Positions 9,120 to 19,709 of a stretch of DNA of 32,100 nucleotides are shown one piece after another; within the stretch, counting starts at the first letter, position 1, and the number at the start of each line of letters is the position of its first letter. Position numbers and translations under genes: made by a program. The notes under the pieces were generated by a model. It was not told the origin of the DNA, ran no database searches, and saw only the letters and a list, made by a program, of their open reading frames with translations. The DNA comes from Zygnema cylindricum (lineage: Eukaryota; Streptophyta; Zygnematophyceae; Zygnematales; Zygnemataceae): the NCBI GenBank assembly GCA_037447655.1, contig JBBHKE010001301.1, positions 10,001 through 42,100 on the forward strand, read 5' to 3'.

Positions 9120-9690
9120 GGTTTAGGTCAAATTGGAGAAGGAAGAAAAGGTGGAAGAAAGGAGGAGGGAAGGAGGAAAAGGAAGGAAAGGAAAAGAAGG
9201 AAGAAAAGCAGGCGGGTAGGCAGGAGGAAAGAAAGTAGGACAAGGAACAACTGGAGGAGATAGGGAGAAGGAGGAAGGAAAAGAGGAGGAGACATAAGAA
9301 AAACAGGAGAAGGAAGGAAATAGGAAAAAGAAGCGGACGACTTGAGGACTGGATGAGAAGGAAGGAAAGCATTCGAAGGAAGAAAAAGAGGAGAAGAAAA
9401 TAATAGGGAAAAAAGAAGAAAGCAAAGAAAAGGATATAAAAGGAAGATGAGGAAGGGAAGAAGGAGAAGGAAGACAAGAAAGGATGGAAAGAAGGAGAAA
9501 GACGGAATGGAGGAGGAATGACAGGCTGGAGGAAAAGGAAAGGAGAAGGAAGGTCGAATAAGGAGGAAAAGGAAGGAAAGGAGGAGAAAGAAGGTAGGGA
9601 AAGAGGAGGAGGAAAGGGGGGAGAAAGAAAGAGGGAAAAAGAAAGGAGGAGAAAGGAGGAAAGGAGGTGGAGAAGGGAAGAAGAAGAAGG
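9120..9690. repeat. Degenerate purine-rich (GGAA/GGAGA) tract
   Basis: 570 bp almost free of pyrimidines on the plus strand, built from GGAAGGAG and AAGAAGGAGA words. The Ser/Phe/Leu-rich frames on the minus strand (for example 9123-9836) are simple-sequence artefacts. Confidence 0.85.
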
Positions 9691-9699
9691 AAAACAACA

Positions 9700-9789
9700 A
9701 TTATATATACCCAGAAAAATCCAATAAAAAACAACCCAAAATTACCCAGATATATAAACACAAAATAAAAAAATAAAAAAATATTATAC

Positions 9790-9823
<34 letters not shown>

Positions 9824-9956
9824 GGTATACATGCATATATATATGTATATATTACCATAAATGCTGTAAACAGCACATATTCAAGTATGACCTACATATT
9901 ATAGAATGTAAACTTATAGATTCTAAATTACAACATCATCAAATAAATGCACCTCC
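9700..9956. repeat. AT-rich stretch with a (TA)n microsatellite
   Basis: A dinucleotide TA run lies at about 9790-9822, with further TATATG and TGTATATATT words to about 9855. No gene seen. Confidence 0.85.
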
Positions 9957-10840
9957 CACCCTTTCTCCCACCCTCCCCCTCCTCCTCCCTTCCATCCTTC
10001 CTTCTCCCTTCTCTCCAACTCCCTTCTCCCCTTCTCCCCTTCTCTTCTATCCTTCCCTCCTTCTCTCCTTCTCTCCTTTTCTCCTTCCCCCGTTCTCCCT
10101 CCTTCCTCCCCTTCCCACCAATCTCCCCCCTCCCCTCTCCCCCCCTCTTCCCCCTCCCCCCCTCCACCCCTCTCTCCCTTTCCACCCTCCCTTCCACCCT
10201 TCCCCTGCCCCTCCACCAACTCACCATGGCAAAGAAGAAGAAAAATGTTCCCCTTTTAATTTTTTAGATTCTTGTTCGCCCTCTCCCTCTCCCTCCACCC
10301 CTCCCTCTTCGTCCCTGTCATCGACCTCTTTTTCCTTTACCTCTCCCTCCCTTCCTCCCTCTTCCGGGGAATTTCTCTCTCGATCACGCGCTCGTCTCTC
10401 ACCCTCGCTCCTCTCCCTCTCCCTCTCTCTCTCCCTCTCCCTCTCTCTCTCCCTCTCACCTCTCTCTCTACCACGCTGGCTCTCTCAATATCAATTACTA
10501 TGTTCTCTCCCCTCTCCCACTCCCTCGCTCTCTATATCTCTCTCCCCCTGTTTCTCTCCTCTTTCCTTCCCTTCTCTTGTATCTTTCTCTATCTCCATTC
10601 CTCCCTCCTGTCCCTCTCCCTCTCCCTCTGTCTCTGTTTCTGTCTTTATCTCAGTCTCTCCCTCTCCCTCTTCCACTCCTCTTTTCTTCCCTTCGCTCGT
10701 CTTTCTCTCTACCTCTATTTCTTCCTCCTGTCCCTCTCCCTCTCCCTCTGTCTCTGTTTCTGTCTGTCTTAATCTCTCCCTCTCCCTCTCCCTCTCCCTC
10801 CCCTTCCCCTCTTCCTCTCTCCCTCTCTCCTTTTCCAACT
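9957..10840. repeat. Pyrimidine tract, (CCCTCT)n-like with an internal ~119-bp duplication
   Basis: Strand bias flips here: plus is now the pyrimidine strand. A short A-rich break lies at 10225-10270. From 10570 a unit containing CCTGTCCCTCTCCCTCTCCC and CTGTCTCTGTTTCTGTCT is present twice, near 10607 and 10726. Open frames are Leu/Ser/Pro simple-sequence artefacts. Confidence 0.85.
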
Positions 10841-11160
10841 ACAGTACAGCAGAGGTCGCAAAACGGTCAACCGAAACCGTGACCGACCGTTAACCGACCG
10901 CCCGCGCCGGATCCGGAACGGATTCGGTTGCCAAATTTTGGGGGGTCGGGCGGTTACGGTCGGTTGACTCACCAGAAAAAAAAAAAACGGTAAGTTACGG
11001 TCGGTCAAACAAAAAACCAAAAAAAATGAAAATTTTGTACTTTTTTCTTCCAACATTCATGTACTTTGTACTCTTTGGCATCGTGGAAGTACGTGGCATC
11101 ATGATTAGCGTCGCAAATCTGACACGGTACTGTAGTAAGCTATTTTATTTCGCAAATCAA
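10836..11160. repeat. Repeat R1, copy 1
   Basis: It matches 11733-12024 in the same orientation, from ACTACAGTACAG through CAGAGGTCGC, GATCCGGAACGGATTCGGTT and GTACGTGGCATCATGATTAG to GACACGGTAC. A more diverged third copy lies at 23915-24660. It includes the CAGAGGTCG end motif and is GC-rich compared with its surroundings. Confidence 0.75.
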
Positions 11161-11685
11161 AGGGAACGCGACAAAGCGTCGCAAATTTGACACGGTACAC
11201 CGCCAATTGCTATTAGAGTCAAGGATTAAATAGCGTAAAAAAAACAATTAGCGTTATTGATTCTAATTAAGTACCTGAGACGTGGCAGATTATGGTCCAC
11301 GTACTTAAATAGCATTATTAATTGTATTTCAGGTTATTTATTTGAAAAAAGGGCACCGAATTGGTGTTATATACTCTAATAGCGATTGACGGTGTAGTAA
11401 GTAGTAACACTATTCATTTCGCAAATCTTAGGGAACGCGACAAATCGTAATTATTGGCTTATTGCGTCGTACATTGATTAATTTTGTACTTTTTCGGTTA
11501 CGGGCGGGCACGGTTAGTCGCGAAAAATCAAGATTCGGTTAAATCTTATTTTCGCAAACGACGGTCGGTTAACGGTTAACAATTTTGGAGCGTGACAAAA
11601 CTCGGTCGGGCGTCGGTTACTCAGATTTTGAAAAAAAAAAACGGTCAGTTTCGGGTATGAAATTTTTTGACTTTTGCGACCTCTG
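10850..11685. mobile_element. Possible hAT-type non-autonomous element bounded by CAGAGGTCGCAAAA ends
   Basis: The left end CAGAGGTCGCAAAA (10850) has a perfect inverted match at TTTTGCGACCTCTG ending at 11685. CA-starting short ends fit hAT elements, but the 8-bp flanks (CAGTACAG, TTTCATGA) do not match. The two ends may belong to different copies, since the same left end recurs at 11748. A 197-bp MITE sits inside. Confidence 0.4.
11198..11394. mobile_element. Short TA-target MITE (197 bp)
   Basis: The ends are CACCGCCAATTGCTATTAGA and, from the right, CACCGTCAATCGCTATTAGA, with TA at 11196-11197 and 11395-11396. The ends belong to the same group as families A and B. The flanks (GACACGGTA, TAGTAAG) are R1-related sequence. 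Confidence 0.8.
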
Positions 11686-11732
11686 TTTCATGATCATCAA
11701 TATGTTGGAATATCGTTATCGATTTCGTATTT

Positions 11733-12862
11733 CCACTACAATACTGTCAGAGGTCGTAAACGGTTAACCGAAACCGTAACCCACCACTAACCGACCGCCC
11801 CGTCAGATCCGGAACGGATTCGGTTGCCAAACTTGGGGGGGTCGGGCGGATTCGGGCGGGTGATTCACAGAGAAAAAATAAAATTGGTTACCGTCGGGTA
11901 ATAAAAAAACGAAAAAAATGAAGGTTTTCTACTGTCCATACTATCCAACATTATTGTACTTAGTACTCTTGGTATCATGGAAGTACGTGACATCATGATT
12001 AGCGTCGCAAATCTGACACGGTACTAAGGGTGCTTCTCCATGTGCCAAAGTAAGGGTTTTTTTCTGTCGTTTTCTTGTAAAACTTAGGGCCATACTGGGT
12101 AAGTTTCAACCGCACAAAAAAATAGAAAAAAAGAGAAATACATTTTGCGTCATCATTGAATTTAGGATGTACTACATGTTGTCGTCTTGTGTTCTTCGAC
12201 CCAAGGCCACGCCAAAAAACGTCATCTTCAAACTTTTCTTTAAAAAACAGGGACGATGTGTTTTAAAACAAAGTAACTTCAAAAAACAAATAGGAACACG
12301 TATTAGCACGTGTAAAAAAATTTACAAAAATTCAAACGAATTCAATCGACAACGAAAGGTACACTATTCGTTATATATTGTCCGTTTGCGTTCAGGTACG
12401 ACGAGGTAAAGTACACAATTTGTTAGGTTTTGTCCGTTTGCGCTTGGTACGGATTTTGTTTCGCCAAGGTTCTCAAGATTCCGATGCCATTTCACTTCGA
12501 GCGGATAGGCGACGTTAAGGCAGAGTGCATCTTCTTCAACCGTATAGGGCGCAGACTGGAAGGCAATACGTATACAATGTCACGAAAAATTATGCGACGT
12601 CACAAACAGTTACAAAAAATAGCTTGCGTCATCACAAATTTTGACGTTGACAGTCGTCACGGGCATTGTCAATGTTTACAATCGTCACACCTTTAAGTAA
12701 CTATGTCGTTGTTACACATATGGGACACCTAAAATCCGAGTCCGCCGGGTCTGCGCTAAAATCCAAAGTTTTTTCGATAAGTTACAAGTACATGGAGACG
12801 TACCCTAACAATATTCATTTCACAAATCTTACTGGAAGATAAGGGTAGCAAATCGTACTCTA
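11733..12862. repeat. Repeat R1, copy 2, split by a Harbinger-like element
   Basis: 11733-12024 aligns to copy 1. After the insertion at 12028-12805 the sequence resumes as TAACAATATTCATTTC, which matches TAACACTATTCATTTC at 11408. Confidence 0.65.
12028..12805. mobile_element. PIF/Harbinger-like non-autonomous element, second copy
   Basis: The ends are GGGTGCTTCTCCATGTGC and, from the right, GGGTACGTCTCCATGTAC. TAA flanks both sides (12025-12027, 12806-12808), a perfect 3-bp target duplication. Inner words such as GTCGTTTT and GCGCTAAAATCCAAAGT are shared with the element at 2880-3812, so both belong to one family despite strong divergence. No transposase was found. Confidence 0.75.
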
Positions 12863-13259
12863 ATGTTAAATGTTAATTTTACACTTTACACGGTGTTTCC
12901 ACAAATATATCAACGTGTCAATGTCAAATATCACCATTTTCGATAGTCGACGGTTCAATATAATTTATTTTGAGTTCCATTTAGGATGGCTTTCATGTAT
13001 ATGTCATTGTAACTTGTTTTGTTAATAAGTCTATATATTTGAGCTACATCACTATTTTCTTATCAATAATTTGTATGCGTATGCTTATTGTTATTTTTTT
13101 TTATTATTTATTTGTCACGATGTTGTTTTTTATTCGTCTATCCATAAAAAAAAATCGTTTTGGTAGAAACCTTCTTATTGATCAGAGTTAGAAATTGTAT
13201 GATATTTTCCTATTGTTTTATTTTCCTATTGTTTTTTTTTCCCAGGTTTTTTAAGCATT
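12863..13259. other. AT-rich stretch, no gene seen
   Basis: No open frame of note and no recognised repeat. It probably includes the 5' flank or leader of the decayed hAT element that follows. Confidence 0.5.
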
Positions 13260-14815
13260 TTGACAAGCATTGTTTGATGTTGGTGTTTCGTCCGGCAAAA
13301 TTGTTGATATCGACCAACTTCTCCCGTCCGTAAATAGCGTAAAAAACTACATTTCATTTTTAGCCAAAATTATTTGTAGTTTGATCATCCCAAAACTTAG
13401 AGGAAAATTTATAGCAATATTTTTGGCGCATTTACGACCGATCACTGGACCGAGACGATAAAAATAACCTCATTCATGTCAGTAATGGCTCATTTTTTCG
13501 ACAAGGAATTAAAAATTTCTTCCACGCACACTTCAAGTCGATCATTTTTCGTAGGAATAACATACCGCGAAAAATGGTTTAACAACTTTCAAAAATTGTT
13601 TGACCAAACTTAAAATGTCCAATTTTGATGTTTTAGAAAATCGTTATGTTGTTGTGACCGAAAGTGGCTCTAACATGTGTGCGGTTGAAGGTCCACCAAG
13701 TATGTTTACTTGGATACCTTGCGCGGACCATAAAATTGTCACAATTGTGACAACGATTTTGAACAAGAGTTGAACTTCCAAATTACGATGTAGAAGTTCT
13801 TGAATTGATTGACCAAATTAACTCTTGTAAATCATTGATTACGCTTTTCAAACAGAGTAATTTACAAAATATTTTGAAAAACACTTTAAAACAAGAAAAC
13901 GCAACGAGGTGGAATTCTTTGCTCCAAATTCTTAAGAGTATTTACGATGCATTTAATTTGATGGGATCAATCGCTCAAGCAAAAAATAAATTGATACTTT
14001 TTGCTTGTTTTGATAAGTCTCATATTACCGAACTTCTATGATTTTCGGAAAGGTTTCAAAATGCGACCCTAAAATTGGAAAAAATCAAAGAACTAACTTT
14101 ACATTTGGTTTTGTTTTAATGATCGTCTCTCCATAGCCATTGTAAGATAACAAAAACATCATATAATGATAGTGAAAAAGAATGCCTCGTCGATTTCCCA
14201 AATTTGCAAAATTTGGAAGAACCTTTTTATGAAATTTGCACTACCAAAGAGGGGGCTTCACGAGTATCATATTGTCGGTGCTCTCTTAGATCCCGACAAA
14301 AACAAAGGCTTGAAATAATTGGGGTATTGAAAACCGAAATTGAAAGTGCGAAGGTCAAATTTCGAAAACTCCCAAACGACCTCGGTGGTGATGTTCAGTT
14401 CGGTAGTCCTCAACATATAACAAAAAAACGAAAAACATCGCATAGTATGGACGGTTTCCACAATTTTTTTGGTGAGAGCCATGACGGAAATGAGGTTTTT
14501 ATTACCAAGGACAAAAAACGCTCGTTAATGACGAAATGAAACGTTATTTTGTTTTAAAATTAACTAACAACAAAAGATTGAACTTTAACATACTTGAATG
14601 GTGGAAAATAAAATGAAGAAATATGGAGGATTTATTATTCTAGCTTGTGTCGTTAGATCCGTTCTAGCTATTCCGACTTCTAGCTCCATGTCTGAATGCA
14701 ACATTTCGAATGCCGGGAGCACGATCACAAAGAAGAGGAGCTCACTAGCGACTTCAATTGTTAGTGATTTTTTGTGTGTTAGATCCAACCAAGATCTTTT
14801 AAACACATAGTTTTT
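13260..14815 (+). pseudogene. hAT-superfamily transposase, decayed
   Basis: Fragments in shifting frames follow the hAT order. 13270-13400 resembles the segment ahead of the catalytic core. At about 13430 there is TTDHWTE followed by FMSVMAHFFD, the classic hAT block with its Asp. At about 13655 there is VTESGSNM, then WIPCADHKI near 13710. At 13887 there is ENATRWNSLLQ. At 14204-14539 there is a linker. At 14598-14810 there is the C-terminal dimerisation region (SVLAIPTSSSMSEC ... VSDFLCVRSNQDLL). Several frameshifts and stops separate these pieces, including one between ILEWW and the C-terminal block. The terminal repeats were not located. Confidence 0.8.
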
Positions 14816-15195
14816 TGTTTTGTTTTGTTTTCTAGTTATTGATATTTTTGTAGTATTAATTATATATATTTTTTTTCTCATAAATTTTAGTTATATTTCA
14901 CAATTTTTCTAGTATTTATCTTTTTTTTTTTAGCAGGAATGCTTATTTTTAAAAGCATAGTATTTATACCAAATTTAGATTTATAGATTTTGAGTAAATT
15001 TTGAATTTGAGGTTGAAAATTTTGTACAATAGAGTCGAAAATAGGACGAGGATTTCTTTAATGTGATTGTTTGTTTTTATATTTAAAATCATTTTTGTAT
15101 AAAGCTTTTTAGCAATTTATCATTCTAGTTTTCTATACACTTACAAAAACCTGCAAATTCCTTAACTCGCGCAATCTTTTTGTCTTTTTCTACAC
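14816..15195. other. AT-rich sequence flanking the hAT relic and the third gene copy
   Basis: No gene. From about 15090 it matches the region just downstream of exon 3 in the duplicated arms (TTTAGCAATTTATCATT, ACACTTACAAAAACC), so it is the 3' flank of the third copy. Confidence 0.5.
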
Positions 15196-15865
15196 TCATT
15201 TGAAAAGAGTCTCTCCTTCCGTTCCTAAATTTTCTATTTTCCCTAATATCTTTTCACTCTTTCGCACCTTACCCTCCAATGTTGTCATTTCCTCCTCCCC
15301 AAACCTCACTACCTTCTCACTTTTAGACCAATTCAACCTTGCGTTTTTTCTTCCTCAACCTTAAATTTTCTTCCTCTCTCTCCACCTCCTCCAACTCCTT
15401 TGTCTTTATCTGTACATCGAGTTTACTTTTCCTTATATTCTCTCTCACATCTTCCAATTTCAGACGTGTGATAGTTCTACTGTTTGTTATGTTTCCCATT
15501 TTATAATTTACTCGTTCTTGTAAAGTATTTTTTTTCAGTTTCATTTGCTCCAAGGTGTGGCCTCTCTCCTCCTCCTCCTCCTCCCTCTACCTCCTCCTCC
15601 TCGTCCGTATTTTCCTCAGTACGAACCTCCCCTTCTAGCTCGTCCTCCTCCTCGTCACTATCGTCTCTATCGTTATCCTTTTCCTCAACGTAGTCTTTTC
15701 CCTATGCTCTCATTTACTTTCTCCCTTCTCCTCTCTTTTCCCCTCTCCCTCTCCCTCTCCCATTCGCTTTACAACTCGCTCCCCCTCACCCTCTCCCTTG
15801 TGACGTGACATTTTGTTAAAACCAAGCCTTTCCAGCTCGTGTTGAAAAATAAATTCCCGATATTC
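15196..15865 (-). pseudogene. Third, diverged copy of the coiled-coil gene's last exon
   Basis: It starts after a T-rich acceptor ending CTATTTTAG (15866) with EYREFIFQHELERL, matching EYGEIFFQHELERL of the left copy. The acidic middle is mostly lost or degraded. The coiled coil (GNITNSRTITRLKLEDV ... LEEVEREEENLRLRKK) is clear at 15323-15553. A frame change in an A-run near 15340 then leads to a matching C-terminal part ending TEGETLFK. Exon 2 would lie beyond 16000, where the copia element now sits, so the copy is truncated or was interrupted by that insertion. Confidence 0.65.
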
Positions 15866-15969
15866 CTAAAATAGAAAAAGAAAAAAAAAGAAAAAAGAAA
15901 AAACAACATTAAAGAAAATCTCATAATGAGTAACAAGAGTTAGGGATTTATTTCATAACTTTTCGATAG

Positions 15970-16018
15970 GGAGGGAAGGAGGGACGGAGGGAAGGAGGGA
16001 GGAAGGAAAGGAGGGAGG
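15970..16018. repeat. Short GGGA purine tract at the copia insertion edge
   Basis: About 50 bp of GGGAGG/GGAAGG words directly abut the 5' LTR. It probably corresponds to the low-complexity block seen in intron 2 of the left copy, but on the opposite strand. Confidence 0.5.
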
Positions 16019-16306
16019 TGTTGAGTCAAAGTTGTATTGTACTATGTCGTTTGGCGTATAGACGTGATTTGATTCGTAGGCGCTTTGTGGGCACTTTACA
16101 GTTTGGTTTGTTATTATATCTTGAGATAGTGAGGTTACACTTGCAGTACTATATACTGCAGCTTAGAGGGAGGGAAAACTTAATCTTTTATTGGGAGAAA
16201 ATGTCTATGAAATATATTGGCTTCTATGGGCAGCTCTCTCTCGTGTGAATTATCTGAATGCTTCCGCTGTAGTCTTGCACTCTGATTTTTGTGTAAGATC
16301 TTTTCA
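16019..16306 (+). repeat. 5' LTR of the copia element (288 bp)
   Basis: It begins TGTTGAGTCAAAGTTGTA, identical to the start of the 3' LTR at 21273. It ends CA at 16306, two bases before the primer site. Compared with the 3' LTR it lacks 224 bp after position 16036. Confidence 0.8.
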
Positions 16307-16308
16307 AG

Positions 16309-16320
16309 TGGTATTGGAGC
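16309..16320 (+). promoter_or_regulatory. Primer binding site, initiator-Met tRNA type
   Basis: TGGTATTGGAGC differs at two bases from TGGTATCAGAGC, the standard copia primer site complementary to the 3' end of initiator Met tRNA. It lies 2 bp after the LTR. Confidence 0.75.
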
Positions 16321-16365
16321 TTGTGTGCTCCTTTGAGGTGTAGAAGGGTGGCTAGTTTGGCCGCC

Positions 16366-17904
16366 ATGGGAAGAAAGAAGAAAAATACCCCTTCTCCTAT
16401 GATGCCTTCTTCTTCTACGTTGATTCCTCGACCTCCGGATCCGAATCCTCCGGATCCAACTGAATCCGAATCATCGTCGGATCCGGAAGTATAAACTCCT
16501 TTTGCTTTCACCGGCAAAACTTTTGAGGAATCCGTTCCGATCGATCAGGTTGGACAAAAGAAGGAGAACGAGGGGAAAAAGAAGGAAGAAGATGACGCGA
16601 TGGGAGATCGTCTTCAAACACTGATGGATGGTCTTTTCAGCTATGTTGATCAACGGATCTCAGAGGCGAACCGTGTCACGAGATTTCCACTTTTCGGAGA
16701 TCCCATTCCGACACAAAGCGTCGTTGATACGGAAGGAGATGAGGAGGAGATGAGGGAATCGATTTGAAAGGGGAAACTTCCCATCGATGACGATTCCGAT
16801 CACGATGATTGGAGTGAAGGGGACGAGCAAGTTGAATGTATGTTCAGAAAAATTGTCATCTTCAATGGGACGAATTATCAACCGTGGAAGAAATATATCA
16901 AAGGTCAATTTAAATTAAAACGGCTTTGGAAGGTGGTAAAAAGGGAGGACAAAATGCCTACCTCGGATCGAAGAGCTTATCGCGTGTGGACGAAGAAAAA
17001 TCTTTCCGCTATCGGAGGTTTATTTTAATCATGTAGCACTTCTATACATGATCTATTCTATACCCGAAGATTTGCCCATGATTGTTGGGTGGCCCTTGAA
17101 AATCATTTTGAGAAGAGTCTTCAAAACAAAGGGCAACATATTTATACCGATTATACATCCTTCAAAGTGAAACCAAATGAATCTATCGATGAGGCTGCAA
17201 AGAGATTTAATATTATTATCGAGCAACTCGCAAATATGGGGAAATTTATTGAAGAGAATGATAAGGCATCGGTCTTCACCAATGCCTTACCGGAGAAAAT
17301 GATACACTTAAGGGGCATTCTCTTATCGAGGGATTCGAACACATTGGACTCGATCATTACATTCCTTAAATCGACCAAGGCGAATCGCCCTAGCTCATCG
17401 AGGGGAACCCAACCGACCGGTTCCCTCAATGCGACAACACCGGAAACGCCCGATCTAAATTATTTTCGGGGAAAAGGAGTAAGAAGAGGGGGAAATCCGA
17501 GAGGAAGAGGGGGATGAGGACACGAAAGGGTCGAGAGATCTTTTTCCCAGCCCGGATATTCAGATCTGACCAATATTGCCTGTTTTCAATGCGGCAAACT
17601 TGGTCACATGGCGGCTTCTTGCCCGGATAAGGAGCGCCAATGTCACTTTTGCGGGAAATGTGGTCATATAAGCCCCCAATGTTACTCGAAGGCCGAAAAT
17701 GGAGGCGGCGGTGGAAGAGGAGATCGCCGCGGTAGAGGAGACGGTGGCGACCAATACGGTGGGCGCGGCGGCGGTCGTCTTGGCGGCCGCGGTGGCCGCC
17801 ATGGAAGAGGAGGAAATTTTATGGGCGACGATCAATTTGAAGGAGGAGGAGAAGGCGCGCAAATATTTTCCGCCCTTAACTTTTCGCTTGACGTTTTGGC
17901 AAGT
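16366..17904 (+). pseudogene. gag: copia gag (capsid and nucleocapsid), broken
   Basis: The ATG at 16366 sits in an ideal GCCGCCATGG context. One frame carries nearly the whole domain: a Pro/Ser/Asp-rich start, then FNGTNYQPWKKYIKGQ at about 16862 (the conserved copia gag start), ALENHFEKSLQNKGQ at 17089, and a capsid core to about 17400. Two zinc knuckles follow, CFQCGKLGHMAASC (17581-17622) and CHFCGKCGHISPQC (17641-17682), then a Gly/Arg-rich tail. Stops lie at 16492, 16765, 17026 and 17515, and a local frame change lies at about 17030-17080. Two knuckles rather than one is unusual for copia elements. Confidence 0.85.
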
Positions 17905-18330
17905 ACTACGCAACAAGAAAAGGAGTGGATTATTGATTCTGGCGCGTCACACCACGTTTGTACCGACGCTTCACTCTTTGATGATTTTTGCGAACTCACG
18001 GTACCAAAACGAATCCCTGTCGCAAGTGGACAAGTGATTTCGATGTGGACAAGTGATTTCGATAAGTACAGTAGGTACTGTACGTTTGGATTTACTAACT
18101 TTGGACGCACGTGGCGTGGAAAAAATTTACGCAAACCCAACTAACAAATGTTTTGTATTTCGTGAAGGTTCAGTGAACCTTCTTAGCGTACCGCAAATTC
18201 AGCGAGCGGGCGTCATCGTATTTGCGTATGGGGACTCCATAATAAAAATTGTACGATTAGATGGTGTACAAATAGGCGAAGGAGAAGTCACGGATTTTAT
18301 GTATAGTCGCTTAATATGGCGTCGGCCGAA
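17905..18330 (+). pseudogene. copia protease, frameshifted by a 19-bp tandem duplication
   Basis: The active-site block WIIDSGASHHVC has its DSG at 17935-17943. The frame is lost at 18026-18063, where a 19-bp unit (GTGGACAAGTGATTTCGAT) is present twice in tandem. The downstream part, including NLLSVPQI near 18177, continues one frame over. Confidence 0.8.
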
Positions 18331-18370
18331 AGCGCACCCAAATTCTGGTGGAATTATTTCGCAAATCTCG

Positions 18371-19209
18371 GAATTAAAAGGCGATTTAACTTTGTGGCAC
18401 CACTGTATGTGTCACACATCCGAGGGGAGTTTACGACGCATGATTAAAAATGGAAGTGTAAGGGGATTGGACTTGGCGTCGGGAGAGAAAATTAGCCGGT
18501 GAGAGGGATGTAGTAAGGGGAGACAAATCCGAAAGCCGCATCTGGCCAAGGATCCAACTCATCGATCTAAACATCCGCTTGATCTTGTGCATATTTATTT
18601 ATGTGGGGACGTAAAGCTGGAGACGATTGGAGGAAACAAATATATTATGGTGGTGGTGGACGACTTCTCTCCCTTCACATGGGTAGTATTACTTAAACAC
18701 AATTCCAAAGCATTTTTACGCTTTCAAGAGTGGCATGTGATGGCCGAAAGGCAATGTGAGAGAAAATTAAAATCTATTAGATCGGACAATGGAGGGGAAT
18801 TTCTTGCTTTTGATCCCTATTGTAAAGAGTAGGGAGTTTCTCATCAATATACCGCATCTTACTCACCGGAATCCAATGGCGTTGCCGAGAGGAAGAATCG
18901 TACTCTTCAAGAAATGGTACGATCCATGGTACACGGATCCGGGAGGAGTATTAATTTGTGGGGCGATGTGATTTCGACGGCAAATTACATTTGCAATCGT
19001 CGAATTACATCGGTTTCGGGTGATAAAACAACGTACGAGTTGTGGTATGGCCGAAAGCCTACTCTACACCACATTCGGATTTGAGTATGCATTGCGTTGG
19101 TTTATATTCAAGCACAAAAGAGAAAAGGTAAATTTGCATCGAGGAGTTGGAGTGGATACTTTGTGGGGTATAGTTTGAAAGGGAGTCTTTATCCAGTTTA
19201 TGATCCGAT
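18371..19209 (+). pseudogene. copia integrase, catalytic Asp replaced and stops present
   Basis: The zinc-binding HHCC part starts at LWHHCMCH (about 18392). The first Cys of its CxxC is a TGA (18500-18502). In the catalytic core the expected HTDLCGP block reads HIYLCGD, so the first catalytic Asp is Tyr (TAT at 18596-18598). The second Asp is kept in IRSDNGGEF (18784-18786), and the Glu region is kept in NGVAERKNRTL at about 18877. A TAG at 18830 lies between the second Asp and the Glu. A TGA lies near 19081 and the last in-frame stop near 19210. Confidence 0.85.
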
Positions 19210-19700
19210 ATGAAATATCGTGTGGAATCGAGGAATGTGGATTTTCACGAGGATTTATTATCCACAATCACTCGATCGGCTAAGCGACATTCGAATCTTG
19301 ACTTTCATGAAGAATTTGAAATCAGTGATCTTAATAACATTGAGGGTTCGGATTCGGAAATAGATCCGAAATCCACCTTCAATGTTAACAGGGGGAAAGG
19401 TAAAATTGTGGAGAATGTTAATTTTGGTAACATTGGTGGTGGAGATTCACGGAGCGAAAACACAAGGAAATCTTCGTCTTCTAAATCAAGTGAACCGAAT
19501 ATTATTGAGGAGGAACCGGCAAGGGAGGAGAAAGAATTTGAGCCGAAGAGGAGTATGCGAGAAAATATGGGTAAGAAACCGACTCGTCTTTCTTTTAATA
19601 GTAAGGGGAATGTGGAAAATTCGTATTATTTTATTTCGGCGGAGAGGGAGGATGGTTTCTTTTATAGCAATCATTATGTGAAAACAAGCTGGGCGATCCA
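19210..19700 (+). pseudogene. copia integrase tail and linker to reverse transcriptase
   Basis: The frame changes at about 19210 to give SRNVDFHEDLL, the conserved end of the copia integrase region. A Ser/Glu/Arg-rich linker without a recognised fold follows. The open frame to 19809 runs past the start of the reverse transcriptase in the wrong frame. Confidence 0.65.
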
Positions 19701-19709
19701 CAATCGTAT

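Noticed and set aside
9076-10838. Long Ser/Phe/Leu and Glu/Arg/Gly frames
   Set aside because: They lie wholly in purine or pyrimidine simple sequence, overlap on both strands and have no domain-like composition.
16018-16248. 76-codon frame at the start of the 5' LTR
   Set aside because: It spans the LTR edge and relies on a GTG start. The 3' LTR does not preserve it because of the 224-bp difference.
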